64,000 nucleotides of DNA from Runella aurantiaca (GTDB lineage: Bacteria; Bacteroidota; Bacteroidia; Cytophagales; Spirosomataceae). Both the position numbers and the translations under genes were made by a program. How positions within the stretch are numbered: the first letter of the stretch is position 1; the number at the start of each line of letters is the position of its first letter. The notes beneath the pieces were generated by a model that saw nothing but the letters and a program-made list of their open reading frames with translations, was not told the origin of the DNA and did not search any database. The stretch covers positions 1-64,000 of the forward strand of contig NZ_QPIW01000034.1 of NCBI RefSeq assembly GCF_003339505.1, written 5' to 3'. Below are positions 17,771-25,894 of this stretch, piece by piece.

Positions 17771-18497
17771 TCTTCAAAACGGGCGAAAAGCGTTCGCAGT
17801 GTTGCTCGACCCCGACAAGGTTGAGTTGGAGTCGTTTCCGTTTATGCTCGCCGAAAGTGTGCGTTACGGAGTCGATTTTTTCTTTGTGGGCGGCAGTCTC
17901 ATTACCCGGTATGCTTCAGATGAAATCATTGCCGCGATTCATAAACATACCCATATTCCTGCGATTCTTTTTCCGGGCAACAGCCTGCACATAGAGCCGT
18001 CGGCGGATGCTATTTTGTTGCTATCGCTCATTTCGGGCCGCAATCCCGAACTCCTCATTGGGCAACACGTTATTGCGGCTCCGCTGTTGAAAAAAAGCAA
18101 ATTGGAAATTCTGCCCACGGGTTATATGCTCATCGAGAGTGGCCGTGCCACTACGGTGTCTTATATTAGCAACACCACTCCCATTCCCCACGATAAACCT
18201 GGAGTGGCGGCCTGTACGGCCATGGCGGGCGAATTGTTAGGGTTGCAAATCATGTATTTAGACGCAGGAAGCGGGGCACAAAAACCCGTTTCGGCCGAGA
18301 TGATTGCGGCGGTGCGCCAAGCTGTAGATACCCCCATTATTGTGGGGGGAGGCATTAATTCCGTCGAAAAAGCACAATCGGCGCTTGAGGCGGGTGCCGA
18401 TGTGGTAGTGGTTGGAAACGGCATTGAGAAAAACCCTGATCTTTTACCCGAAATCGCGCAGGCGGTCAGAAGCTTTAACGAAAAAATTATTGCCTGA
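17736..18497 (+). CDS. geranylgeranylglyceryl phosphate synthase family protein
   Basis: TIM-barrel prenyltransferase of 253 residues. Hallmarks are FAVLLDPDKV, VDFFFVGGSLITR, the LFPGNSLHI segment, LPTGYMLIESGRATTVSYIS, then YLDAGSGAQKPV and the phosphate-binding IIVGGGINS and VVVGNGIEK. The family joins glycerol-1-phosphate to a polyprenyl diphosphate by an ether bond. It is central to archaeal lipids but is also found in Bacteroidota, where some members are active synthases, and as PcrB in Bacilli. Chain length cannot be told by eye. The start at 17736 overlaps the upstream membrane-protein gene by 35 bases; the first clear conserved block begins at residue 18, so the true start could be a few codons later. 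Its stop abuts the stop of the converging gene. Confidence 0.88.
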   Translation: MQAQIRTKLQSNLQNGRKAFAVLLDPDKVELESFPFMLAESVRYGVDFFFVGGSLITRYASDEIIAAIHKHTHIPAILFPGNSLHIEPSADAILLLSLISGRNPELLIGQHVIAAPLLKKSKLEILPTGYMLIESGRATTVSYISNTTPIPHDKPGVAACTAMAGELLGLQIMYLDAGSGAQKPVSAEMIAAVRQAVDTPIIVGGGINSVEKAQSALEAGADVVVVGNGIEKNPDLLPEIAQAVRSFNEKIIA

Positions 18498-20045
18498 TTA
18501 ATTCCCCGATGATTTTCCCTTTTTTGTTTCTTCCTTGGCATCTAAGCGCGGAGCATAAGGATCGTAAGAGAAGCGATTGATGTAAAAAACTTCACGCGGG
18601 GCGCCAACCCATTTTTCGCTGCCGATTTTCTGGTAGCCGTATGCCAAAAAGTAATGGTCATGCCACGCGGCCAAAAGTCCGCGCTCATTGTCTACAATGC
18701 GGTCGTTGTCGTCGGCGCTTTTGATGGTAAATGCTTCTTTTTCACGAACTATTTTGTTGCGCTCTATCACTTCCGTGTTAATCTTCCCGTCTTTGGGATA
18801 GCCCAGCACCAGCAGCCCATCGCGGCGAGTGACCTGAACCATGGGCAGCAACTCAATACTTTCGACATTTTCGAGGGCAAAACAGTTGTCCCATAGCAGG
18901 TTTCCTGCTTTGTCAAACCCACAAACGATGGCGTGTGTGTAGCGAAAACCATCAAATTCGCGGTTGGGGTTTCGGGCCGCCATACCTCCAGTGTACATGG
19001 TCCCATTTTTATACACGGGATAGTATACCTCCGCCACTAGCACGAACTCATCGTTGGATTTAATAACTTCATGAACCAGCAATCGGTACCGAAACTTAGG
19101 CTCTTTTCCTTCTTCCTTTCGTTTAGAAATTTTTTCTACCACCCGTTGTTTGCGTTTGGGTTTTAGGTAATTAAAAAAGTTTTCCAGTTTTGAAAAGTCG
19201 ACCCATTGCAGTTTTTCAGGCTCGGCATCTTTGATTCTTGAGAAATAAAGCCCCTGCGAATACTGGGTACAGCCCTGTGCATAATTGCCGACAATGAGCG
19301 ACGAAGTCTCGTCGAGCGGTAAGATTTTGCCCGAAATCAGGCCGTTATTGTCTTCAAAAGGCATCGTCGTTGTTTTGATGAGTTTGCCTTCGTACGAATA
19401 AGTTTTGATGGTAAATTGACAATCGCCCCGTTTGATGGTGTAGAGCAACACATTGAGTTGATTGCGTTGTTCGTCGAGCTCGATGTTACTGATTTCGGTG
19501 TTGGTAGTGTACAGATACGGTAGTGCCTTGATGCTTTTGTCAAAGAAAGAAAAAGCCATGACCACGGGCCGGCTGTGGTGGTAGCCGCCGATAAAAGCGG
19601 TGTTGCCCAATACTTTGAAATGCACAATGTCGGCGCGGGTCAACAAATCGCCCTTAAAAGTCTCGATTTCACCATTGTGTAAGTCTACGCGCAGCACGGT
19701 GAGCTTGTCGCTGTCGGTTTCTTGAAGCAGCCAAAAAAGGTAGTTTTGGTTGTGATAAGTTTTGATAGGATGCAGTTCGTAAGATAACTTATATTCTGCC
19801 GACCATTGTTGTTTGAGCAGGGTGTCAAAACGGAAAAAAGACCATTTTTCGTTGCCATAATATTCTTCTTTGCGCTGCGTCACCAACAAACCTTCTTTGT
19901 TGAGCGGCGTTACGTCAAAATATTCATCGTTGGTTTGGCTGACTTTAAACTCCAACCGTAAAGATTGCTCCAATTGCGCCCGAGCTTCTGAAAACAAGGC
20001 ACCAATGAATATCAATAAGCGTAGTATTTGTTTCAACGTTTTCAT
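18498..20045 (-). CDS. secreted hypothetical protein
   Basis: Exported protein of 515 residues with a signal peptide (MKTLKQILRLLIFIGALFSEARA). The mature part is beta-rich with repeated units of the kind ...DLHNGEIETFKGDLL and DKAGNLLWDNCFALE, suggesting a propeller- or WD-like fold, and a basic central segment (KPKRKQRVVEKISKRKEEGKEP). No enzyme motif or named domain was recognised. Similar secreted beta proteins of unknown role are common in Cytophagales. The gene converges on the GGGP synthase with no base between the two stops and has no obvious operon partner. Confidence 0.7.
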   Translation of the reverse strand: MKTLKQILRLLIFIGALFSEARAQLEQSLRLEFKVSQTNDEYFDVTPLNKEGLLVTQRKEEYYGNEKWSFFRFDTLLKQQWSAEYKLSYELHPIKTYHNQNYLFWLLQETDSDKLTVLRVDLHNGEIETFKGDLLTRADIVHFKVLGNTAFIGGYHHSRPVVMAFSFFDKSIKALPYLYTTNTEISNIELDEQRNQLNVLLYTIKRGDCQFTIKTYSYEGKLIKTTTMPFEDNNGLISGKILPLDETSSLIVGNYAQGCTQYSQGLYFSRIKDAEPEKLQWVDFSKLENFFNYLKPKRKQRVVEKISKRKEEGKEPKFRYRLLVHEVIKSNDEFVLVAEVYYPVYKNGTMYTGGMAARNPNREFDGFRYTHAIVCGFDKAGNLLWDNCFALENVESIELLPMVQVTRRDGLLVLGYPKDGKINTEVIERNKIVREKEAFTIKSADDNDRIVDNERGLLAAWHDHYFLAYGYQKIGSEKWVGAPREVFYINRFSYDPYAPRLDAKEETKKGKSSGN

Positions 20046-20185
20046 TTCTTGACTGTTAAGTGCCGAATGGTTAGAAGTTCATCATAAACGCTTGTTATCA
20101 ATAAAAGTAGCAAACGCTTTATTTAAAATCAACTTTTTTGTGCGCACTGAGGGGTTGAAGATACGAAAATACGATTAAATTATTA

Positions 20186-20213
20186 TTTGCTTGACGAATT
20201 TGAAGTACTTTTG
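20186..20213 (+). promoter_or_regulatory. candidate promoter TTTG-N16-TACTTTTG
   Basis: TTTG at 20186-20189 and the exact -7 match TACTTTTG at 20206-20213 lie about 90 bases before argS. The 16-base spacing is a little short for the Bacteroidota consensus. Confidence 0.45.
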
Positions 20214-20303
20214 CGACTCGTTTGAAACCCTTATCGGTTACTGCTCTTTTCAGGGTAACAATGAGCGATTTACGACGAATAACGGAATAATGAATACGGA
20301 ATT

Positions 20304-22082
20304 ATGCATATAGAATCAATTATCAAGACGTATATCCAAAGCGCATTGCAGGAAATTTATAACGTTGCCGAAGAAACAATCCTGCTTCAGCCGACCAAAA
20401 AAGACTTTGAAGGTTTTTATACGTTTGTTACTTTTCCCTACACCAAGAGCCTTCGCAAACCTCCCGTCGAAATCGGGAATAGCCTCGGACAGTATCTGAT
20501 AGAAAAATCGGGCGTGGTGAGCAAATTTAACGTGGTGCAGGGTTTTTTGAACCTCAGCATTGCTGAATCGGCCTGGATTGAAGCCCTCAATACCTTGGCG
20601 CTTGACCCAAATTTTGGTTTTTCGGCTCCCAATGGGCAATCGGTCATGGTCGAATTTTCGTCGCCCAATACCAATAAGCCGTTGCACTTGGGGCATTTAC
20701 GGAATAACTTTTTGGGCGATTCGGTGTCCAGAATTTTGAAAGCCAACGGCTACGACGTGGTCAAAACTTGTTTGGTCAATGACCGAGGCATTCATATTTG
20801 TAAGTCGATGTTGGCCTACGCCAAGCTCGGCAACGGTGAAACCCCTGCGTCTTCAGGACTCAAAGGCGACCACCTGATAGGTAAATATTACGTCTTGTTT
20901 GACAAAGAATACAAACGGCAAATCGAAGCCTTGGTAGCCGAAGGCAAGACCAAAGAAGAAGCCGAGAAAAAAGCGCCGTGGATGCTCGAAGCCCAGCAAC
21001 TGCTCCTGAAATGGGAACAAAGCGATGCCGAAACGATTGCGCTTTGGAAGCAAATGAATGCGTGGGTTTACGCTGGATTTAACGATACCTATCAAAAAAT
21101 CGGGGTCAGTTTTGACAAGACCTACTACGAATCCAACACTTATCTTCTGGGCAAAGATGCCGTGGACGAAGGCTTGGCCAAAGGTGTTTTCTTCCAAAAA
21201 CCAGACAATTCGGTGTGGATTGATTTATCGGCCGAAGGCTTGGACGAAAAACTCGTGTTGCGGGGCGATGGTACTTCCGTTTATATGACCCAAGATTTGG
21301 GAACAACCGACCTGAAGTTTGCCGATTTTCACACGAATAAATCCATTTGGGTGGTCGGAAACGAGCAAGATTACCACTTTCAGGTGTTGTTTGCCATTCT
21401 TAAACGCTTGGGTCGTGCTTACGCCGAAGGTTGTTATCACCTGAGCTACGGCATGGTGGATTTGCCGTCGGGAAAAATGAAGTCACGCGAAGGGACAGTC
21501 GTGGATGCCGATGAACTAGTGGCCGAAGTAACCGCCGCCGCCGCCGAAGAAGGCAACGCCAAAGGAAAAATTGATGATTTTAGCGAGGCCGAAAAACAAA
21601 GACTGTTTTCGATGCTAGGCTTAGGGGCTTTGAAATATTATCTGTTGAAAGTAGACCCGCAAAAGCGAATGCTGTTCAACCCGGCCGAGTCGGTGGAGTT
21701 GCACGGCCACACTGGACCGTTTATTCAATACACCCATGCCCGTACCCGCTCGGTACTGCGGAAAGCGGTACAGATGGGGGTGGAGTGGACTAAACCTGCT
21801 GTAGCAGTTGCGTTGACGGATTCGGAGAAAGAGGTTATTTTTTGCCTTACTCAATTCCCCGAACGAGTGGCCGATGCCGCTCGTAATTATTCTCCCGCGT
21901 TGATTTCGCAGTATGCGTACGAATTGGCGAAGGCGTACAATACGTTTTATGCAGAAGTATCAATATTACAAGAACCCAATGCCGACGCCCAACAGGCGCG
22001 TCTGCTGCTCTCACAAGCCGTAGCCGACGGCATCCAAAAAGCAATGGGGTTGCTAGGCATTGAAGTGCCAGATAGAATGTAG
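20304..22082 (+). CDS. argS: arginyl-tRNA synthetase
   Basis: Class I aminoacyl-tRNA synthetase of 592 residues that charges tRNA-Arg. An N-terminal additional domain (residues 1-110) precedes the catalytic core. The HIGH motif reads HLGH within VEFSSPNTNKPLHLGHLRNN, and the KMSK-like loop reads LPSGKMKSREGTVVDADELV, which follows the usual ArgS form. The C-terminal anticodon-binding domain ends in the typical ...GIEVPDRM. Length is normal for the family. The gene is preceded by a promoter-like element and followed by a hairpin terminator, so it is probably a single transcription unit. Confidence 0.97.
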   Translation: MHIESIIKTYIQSALQEIYNVAEETILLQPTKKDFEGFYTFVTFPYTKSLRKPPVEIGNSLGQYLIEKSGVVSKFNVVQGFLNLSIAESAWIEALNTLALDPNFGFSAPNGQSVMVEFSSPNTNKPLHLGHLRNNFLGDSVSRILKANGYDVVKTCLVNDRGIHICKSMLAYAKLGNGETPASSGLKGDHLIGKYYVLFDKEYKRQIEALVAEGKTKEEAEKKAPWMLEAQQLLLKWEQSDAETIALWKQMNAWVYAGFNDTYQKIGVSFDKTYYESNTYLLGKDAVDEGLAKGVFFQKPDNSVWIDLSAEGLDEKLVLRGDGTSVYMTQDLGTTDLKFADFHTNKSIWVVGNEQDYHFQVLFAILKRLGRAYAEGCYHLSYGMVDLPSGKMKSREGTVVDADELVAEVTAAAAEEGNAKGKIDDFSEAEKQRLFSMLGLGALKYYLLKVDPQKRMLFNPAESVELHGHTGPFIQYTHARTRSVLRKAVQMGVEWTKPAVAVALTDSEKEVIFCLTQFPERVADAARNYSPALISQYAYELAKAYNTFYAEVSILQEPNADAQQARLLLSQAVADGIQKAMGLLGIEVPDRM

Positions 22083-22085
22083 TAG

Positions 22086-22122
22086 AAAGTCAGGAGGGAG
22101 AGATAAGCTCACTCCTGACTTT
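22086..22122 (+). terminator. intrinsic terminator after argS
   Basis: An 11-base perfect stem (22086-22096 with 22112-22122) and 15-base loop lies just after the argS stop; the 3' arm runs into TTTTC. It separates argS from the converging comB. Confidence 0.7.
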
Positions 22123-22134
22123 TCTCCGCTTTCA

Positions 22135-22842
22135 TCACATACCCACCAGCGTACTTCCGCGCAAAATGGGCACTACATCGTATAAATCTCGTTGCAGACA
22201 ATACGAAATGTCCTTTTGAATGCCCAGACGTTGCAGACGACGTACGTGCGAAGAGTTGGACACGTAGCCCAACAAATCATCTTTGGCTTGCTGATAGGCC
22301 CGCATCGCCATCAGGGCGCTGTCTTCGGCAATCATGTATTCTTCTTTGAGGGCTTCTACCAACGCCCCCGCAAAAAGCGTATCTTCTAGGTTGACGCGGC
22401 CTTTCCAACCCGCACACAACACCAGCACATCGTACGATTGAGATTGCAGATAATTGGCCACGGCGCCTAAATTAAGAAACGCCCCCACCAACACCTTTAC
22501 GGCATCTGCTTTGGCTTTGGTGATAGACAAGGTGCCGTTGGTGGTGGTCATGGCGACGTGCCCGCCTACGAGGCGGTCGTCCATGTAGCTGAAAGGAGAA
22601 TTGTCTAGTTCAAATCCTTCTACTTTCATGGCGTTGCGCTCCGCTGCTGCAAAATACCCTTTTTGCTGATAAGCATAGCATTCTTCTACCGTAGCAACGG
22701 GCGTAATGCTTTCGATGCCATACGCCAGTCCCGTGACCATGCAGGAGGTAGCCCTGAAAATGTCGGCAACAACGACGATGGTATTGTCGATGGCATGAAG
22801 GTGTAATAAATCAGGGGTCAGGCAGACGTCAATGGATTTCAT
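22135..22842 (-). CDS. comB: ComB-family 2-phosphosulfolactate phosphatase
   Basis: Protein of 235 residues of the ComB family, Mg-dependent acid phosphatases that turn 2-phosphosulfolactate into sulfolactate. Conserved blocks seen are VVVADIFRATSCMVTGLAYG, the NSPFSYMDD region, GGHVAMTTTNGTLSI, and VLVLCAGWKGRVNLEDTLFAG. In methanogens this step belongs to coenzyme M synthesis; in many bacteria the partner gene comA is missing and the true substrate is unsettled. Here no comA or comC lies nearby. In Cytophagales a link to sulfonate metabolism is conceivable but not shown. Only 50 bases separate it from gcvT upstream on the same strand. Confidence 0.88.
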   Translation of the reverse strand: MKSIDVCLTPDLLHLHAIDNTIVVVADIFRATSCMVTGLAYGIESITPVATVEECYAYQQKGYFAAAERNAMKVEGFELDNSPFSYMDDRLVGGHVAMTTTNGTLSITKAKADAVKVLVGAFLNLGAVANYLQSQSYDVLVLCAGWKGRVNLEDTLFAGALVEALKEEYMIAEDSALMAMRAYQQAKDDLLGYVSNSSHVRRLQRLGIQKDISYCLQRDLYDVVPILRGSTLVGM

Positions 22843-22892
22843 ACGATGTTATTAACGTAACGAAAAGAACAGTTCATAAAACTGTTTTTCGG

Positions 22893-23993
22893 TTATACGG
22901 TTGGTTTTACAAATGGTAATTTTACGACTTGCGCTTTCAGCAATTTTTCACGCACTTTTACGAAAATCTCACTTCCGGGTTTGCTGTAAGTGGTAGGGAC
23001 GTACCCCAGTCCGATGCCTTTGCTTAAGGTAGGTGATTGGGTGCCAGATGTTACGTGGCCCAGCGCGTTGCCTTCGGCATCACAAAGCTCATAATGACCG
23101 CGCGGAATGCCTCGGTCAATCATTTCAAAACCAACCAGTTTGCGTTGTAATCCTGCTTGTTTTTGTTGGAGAAGTGCTTCAGAATTAATGAAGTTCTTGG
23201 TGAATTTGGTCACCCAACCCAAGCCAGCTTCGAGTGGAGAAGAAGTATCGTCGATGTCGTTTCCGTAGAGGCAATAACCCATTTCGAGGCGAAGTGTGTC
23301 ACGTGCACCTAAGCCGATGGGTTTGATGCCAAACTCTTTGCCCGCTTCAAAAATATGGTGCCAAACATGAATGGCCGCATATCGGGGAATGTATAACTCA
23401 AATCCGCCCGCCCCAGTATAACCAGTGGCCGAAACGATAATATCGGGTAAACCCGCAAAAGTCCCTTTTTTGAAGGTATAGTACTCCATTTCTGCCAAGT
23501 GAATACTCGTCAGTTTTTGCAGCGCTTCGGCCGCTTTGGGGCCTTGTACGGCAAAAAGACACAAATCATCTGACGCGTTAATCATCGGAACGCCTTCGGT
23601 ATTATGGCTTTGAATCCAGTTCCAGTCTTTTTCGATATTAGAGGCATTGACCACCAAAAAGTATTCCTCCTCGTCGATTCGGTACACCAGCAAATCATCT
23701 ACCGCACCACCTTGTTCGTTGGGCAGGTAGCTGTATTGGATTTTGCCGTCAAACAACACCGACGCGTCATTGGCCGATACCCGCTGAATGAGGTCGAGGG
23801 CTTTGGGGCCTTTAAGGATAAATTCACCCATGTGCGACACGTCAAATACGCCTACTCCGTTGCGAACACAATGGTGCTCTTCAAGGTCGGATGAATAGCG
23901 AACGGGCATCATAAAGCCAGCAAATGGTACCATTTTTGCACCCAATTTTTGGTGGAGGTCGTTGAGCGGAACCGTTTTAAGTTGATCAGTCAT
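22893..23993 (-). CDS. gcvT: glycine cleavage system aminomethyltransferase (T protein)
   Basis: Enzyme of 366 residues that transfers the methylene group from the aminomethyl-lipoyl H protein to tetrahydrofolate and releases ammonia. The start at 23993 gives [20 protein letters not shown]. Family blocks include [26 protein letters not shown], the folate-binding [33 protein letters not shown] and [20 protein letters not shown]. Length is typical. The gcvP and gcvH genes are not in this window, as is common in Bacteroidota where they are dispersed. It is followed by comB on the same strand. Confidence 0.96.
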   Translation of the reverse strand: MTDQLKTVPLNDLHQKLGAKMVPFAGFMMPVRYSSDLEEHHCVRNGVGVFDVSHMGEFILKGPKALDLIQRVSANDASVLFDGKIQYSYLPNEQGGAVDDLLVYRIDEEEYFLVVNASNIEKDWNWIQSHNTEGVPMINASDDLCLFAVQGPKAAEALQKLTSIHLAEMEYYTFKKGTFAGLPDIIVSATGYTGAGGFELYIPRYAAIHVWHHIFEAGKEFGIKPIGLGARDTLRLEMGYCLYGNDIDDTSSPLEAGLGWVTKFTKNFINSEALLQQKQAGLQRKLVGFEMIDRGIPRGHYELCDAEGNALGHVTSGTQSPTLSKGIGLGYVPTTYSKPGSEIFVKVREKLLKAQVVKLPFVKPTV

Positions 23994-24100
23994 ATGTGGT
24001 CTGTTGAAATGTTGGTACAAAGCTACCCTTCTAATTTGAAAATTTGAAAACTGGACAATTTGAAAATACACTTATTTATCACCTTTTGTGTTTTTTTTCA

Positions 24101-24131
24101 TTTGTACATTTTCAAAATTCGTCTACTTTTG
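24101..24131 (+). promoter_or_regulatory. candidate promoter TTTG-N19-TACTTTTG
   Basis: TTTG at 24101-24104 and TACTTTTG at 24124-24131, 19 bases apart, fit the Bacteroidota consensus closely. The start codon of the next gene follows 26 bases after the -7 box. Confidence 0.6.
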
Positions 24132-24157
24132 TCTTATACTCAACCTTTTAAGGTGAA

Positions 24158-24874
24158 ATGGGGAAGAAAAAACAACCTGAAAATCAAGTCCCGATTGACT
24201 TCCGATTGCAAGACCGTACGTTGCTTCATTTGGGGCAAATCGCGGCCCAGCGCGACGGTGAACGTTTATTTCAGGGACTTTTGGCGGGAGATTGGCTATT
24301 GGAACCCGCTGGTGAGGCTGCCGATGTCTCGTCGGGGCAGGATATTATCCGCCAGCTAGGCCGCCGTTTGCCTTATCCGGAAGTGGTCAAAGTGGCGCAA
24401 TTACACGCGGTAGAAACCGAATTTGTTGGCTTTTCAGCTTTGTTTCAAAACAAAGGGTGGGTGTTTTTGAATGCCAAGGCCAATGATTATGAGCGCTGTT
24501 ATTACACGGCATTACTGACGGCTTCGTTGGGGTTGTACATGAGTTATCCACAGACAGATGCCTTGTGTCAACGTTCGGAAAAACTCGTTTTTGATGCGTT
24601 GCTACCCGAAAGTGAAGTGCAGAGCTTCTTTCACCGGGGCATTACCAAAATATCTTCTTCGCTGGCCGTAGATATTGCTGATTTTTTCCGGGTTCCGTTC
24701 CCGATTGTGCTAAAACGCGCGCTTTCGTTGGAGGTAATTTCTGATGAGCAATACCGCAACTTCATGACGGTCAAACCTGAGCGTCCCGTGAAGGCACGCC
24801 CGTTGTTCGTTTCTAAATCGGGCGAGTTGGAAGGAGACTTTGACGACGAACAGTGGATTGGTGGCGGGTTTTAG
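24158..24874 (+). CDS. ImmA/IrrE-like protein lacking the HEXXH zinc motif
   Basis: Protein of 238 residues without a signal peptide. By eye the middle and C-terminal part follow the ImmA/IrrE (DUF955) layout. WVFLNAKANDYERCYYTALL (about 101-120) matches the strand and first helix of the family, EKLVFDALLPESEVQSFF (about 141-158) matches the usual EANAFAAELLMP helix, and IADFFRVPFPIVLKRALSL (about 173-191) matches the family's C-terminal helix. At the place where HEXXH is expected the sequence reads LLTASLGLY, so the zinc ligands and catalytic glutamate are missing. If the fold assignment is right, this is a catalytically dead member acting by binding. A strong promoter precedes it. Confidence 0.55.
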   Translation: MGKKKQPENQVPIDFRLQDRTLLHLGQIAAQRDGERLFQGLLAGDWLLEPAGEAADVSSGQDIIRQLGRRLPYPEVVKVAQLHAVETEFVGFSALFQNKGWVFLNAKANDYERCYYTALLTASLGLYMSYPQTDALCQRSEKLVFDALLPESEVQSFFHRGITKISSSLAVDIADFFRVPFPIVLKRALSLEVISDEQYRNFMTVKPERPVKARPLFVSKSGELEGDFDDEQWIGGGF

Positions 24875-24973
24875 CCAATGATTGCGTTTGCAATCTACTA
24901 TTCTTCCCCCTCGTTTCTTGCAGTTGAAAAATACCCATAAAACTTTCAGAAGAGAGTTTCAAGAGTCAGAAGA

Positions 24974-25483
24974 ATGATGAATGTCGCATTACAGTTAAAG
25001 GAAATAGCGAAAATTAATAGACCATTAGCCCCTGATATTAAATTAATTATTCCCTGTCGTAAACATCAGTATACTGACAGTTTAATAGAGTTAATTAATG
25101 AAGCACGTTTCCAAAAGAATGATTTACTATTAGAATGCTCTTTAATCGCCTCAGAAACAGATGGGTTGAATAATAAATATACTGACCTATTTTGTAAGCT
25201 ATTGGAAGAAAATTGGCATTCAAGCCAAGAAGATATAGCTGAATATTTAGAGGAGTTGAAAGATATTAATAGCATTGACACATTATTTTCCGTTGCATTA
25301 CTTGATGAAAGTAAATATGATGATGAACCTATTCCATTAGCAAAGAAATGTATATGGGCTTTAGGTGCTATAAACGATAAAAAGTCTCTGAAAAAATTAC
25401 AGATGCTTGCAACTTCAAGAAATCCATTGCTAAAAGAGGCAGCCGTAGCTGAGTTGAAAAAATTGAATAATTCATTTGAGTAA
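24974..25483 (+). CDS. HEAT-like immunity-type protein
   Basis: Cytoplasmic protein of 169 residues, acidic and helical. The C-terminal half reads as HEAT-like repeats (PLAKKCIWALGAINDKKSLKKLQ, then LATSRNPLLKEAAVAELKKL), a fold shared with several immunity proteins of polymorphic toxin systems. The N-terminal half (ELINEARFQKNDLLLECSLI) fits the same solenoid. Base composition is clearly more AT-rich than in neighbouring genes. It lies 6 bases before an Imm35-like gene on the same strand, which supports an immunity role (inference). No toxin gene is adjacent. It could be any small HEAT protein; the immunity label rests on context. Confidence 0.6.
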   Translation: MMNVALQLKEIAKINRPLAPDIKLIIPCRKHQYTDSLIELINEARFQKNDLLLECSLIASETDGLNNKYTDLFCKLLEENWHSSQEDIAEYLEELKDINSIDTLFSVALLDESKYDDEPIPLAKKCIWALGAINDKKSLKKLQMLATSRNPLLKEAAVAELKKLNNSFE

Positions 25484-25489
25484 ATATTT

Positions 25490-25807
25490 ATGATAAATAT
25501 TGAACAGGCAAAAGAACTTGTAGAAGGTGAATTGAAAGAACTTGAAAAAAGAGCTACCCGCCGTCTAAAAATAATGGAAAGTGAAACGATAGAATTTAAA
25601 TTTGGATGGATTTTCTTTTATCAATCCGAAGAGTTTGTGGTTACAGGAAATGAAGATAAAATGGTTGGAGGTAATGCTCCAATTATTGTCGATAAATTTA
25701 ACTCAACAGTACATATTACTGGAACGAGACGTAACGAAGATTTTTATTTAGAAAAATACTGTGAACTCAGAGATAATATTGATAAATTTAATGAGGCAAT
25801 TGGTTAA
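25490..25807 (+). CDS. Imm35-like immunity protein
   Basis: Small cytoplasmic protein of 105 residues. FGWIFFYQSEEFV (about 38-50), GGNAPIIVDKFNSTVHITGT (about 60-79) and the final EKYCELRDNI follow the YrhB/Imm35 pattern closely: a GWxFFYQS strand, then GNAPIIVDK, then a strand-plus-GT. Members neutralise toxins deployed by contact-dependent or secretion systems in many bacteria. It follows the HEAT-like gene by 6 bases and shares its AT-rich composition, pointing to joint acquisition. No toxin lies nearby, so this looks like an orphan immunity pair protecting against toxins of neighbours. A perfect 54-base palindrome follows. Confidence 0.72.
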   Translation: MINIEQAKELVEGELKELEKRATRRLKIMESETIEFKFGWIFFYQSEEFVVTGNEDKMVGGNAPIIVDKFNSTVHITGTRRNEDFYLEKYCELRDNIDKFNEAIG

Positions 25808-25830
25808 TTATTTATCCTGCGAAACCTAAA

Positions 25831-25884
25831 AAGGTCATCAAAAAAGGGTTGAAAACTAGTTTTCAACCCTTTTTTGATGACCTT
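25831..25884. terminator. 54-base perfect palindrome, bidirectional terminator
   Basis: Positions 25831-25857 and 25858-25884 are exact reverse complements around a CTAG centre. The arms contain six A/T runs on either side, so the folded form gives a GC stem with flanking U-rich stretches for transcripts from either strand. It sits between the immunity genes and the converging pheS. Confidence 0.75.
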
Positions 25885-25894
25885 AATCGTGGAT

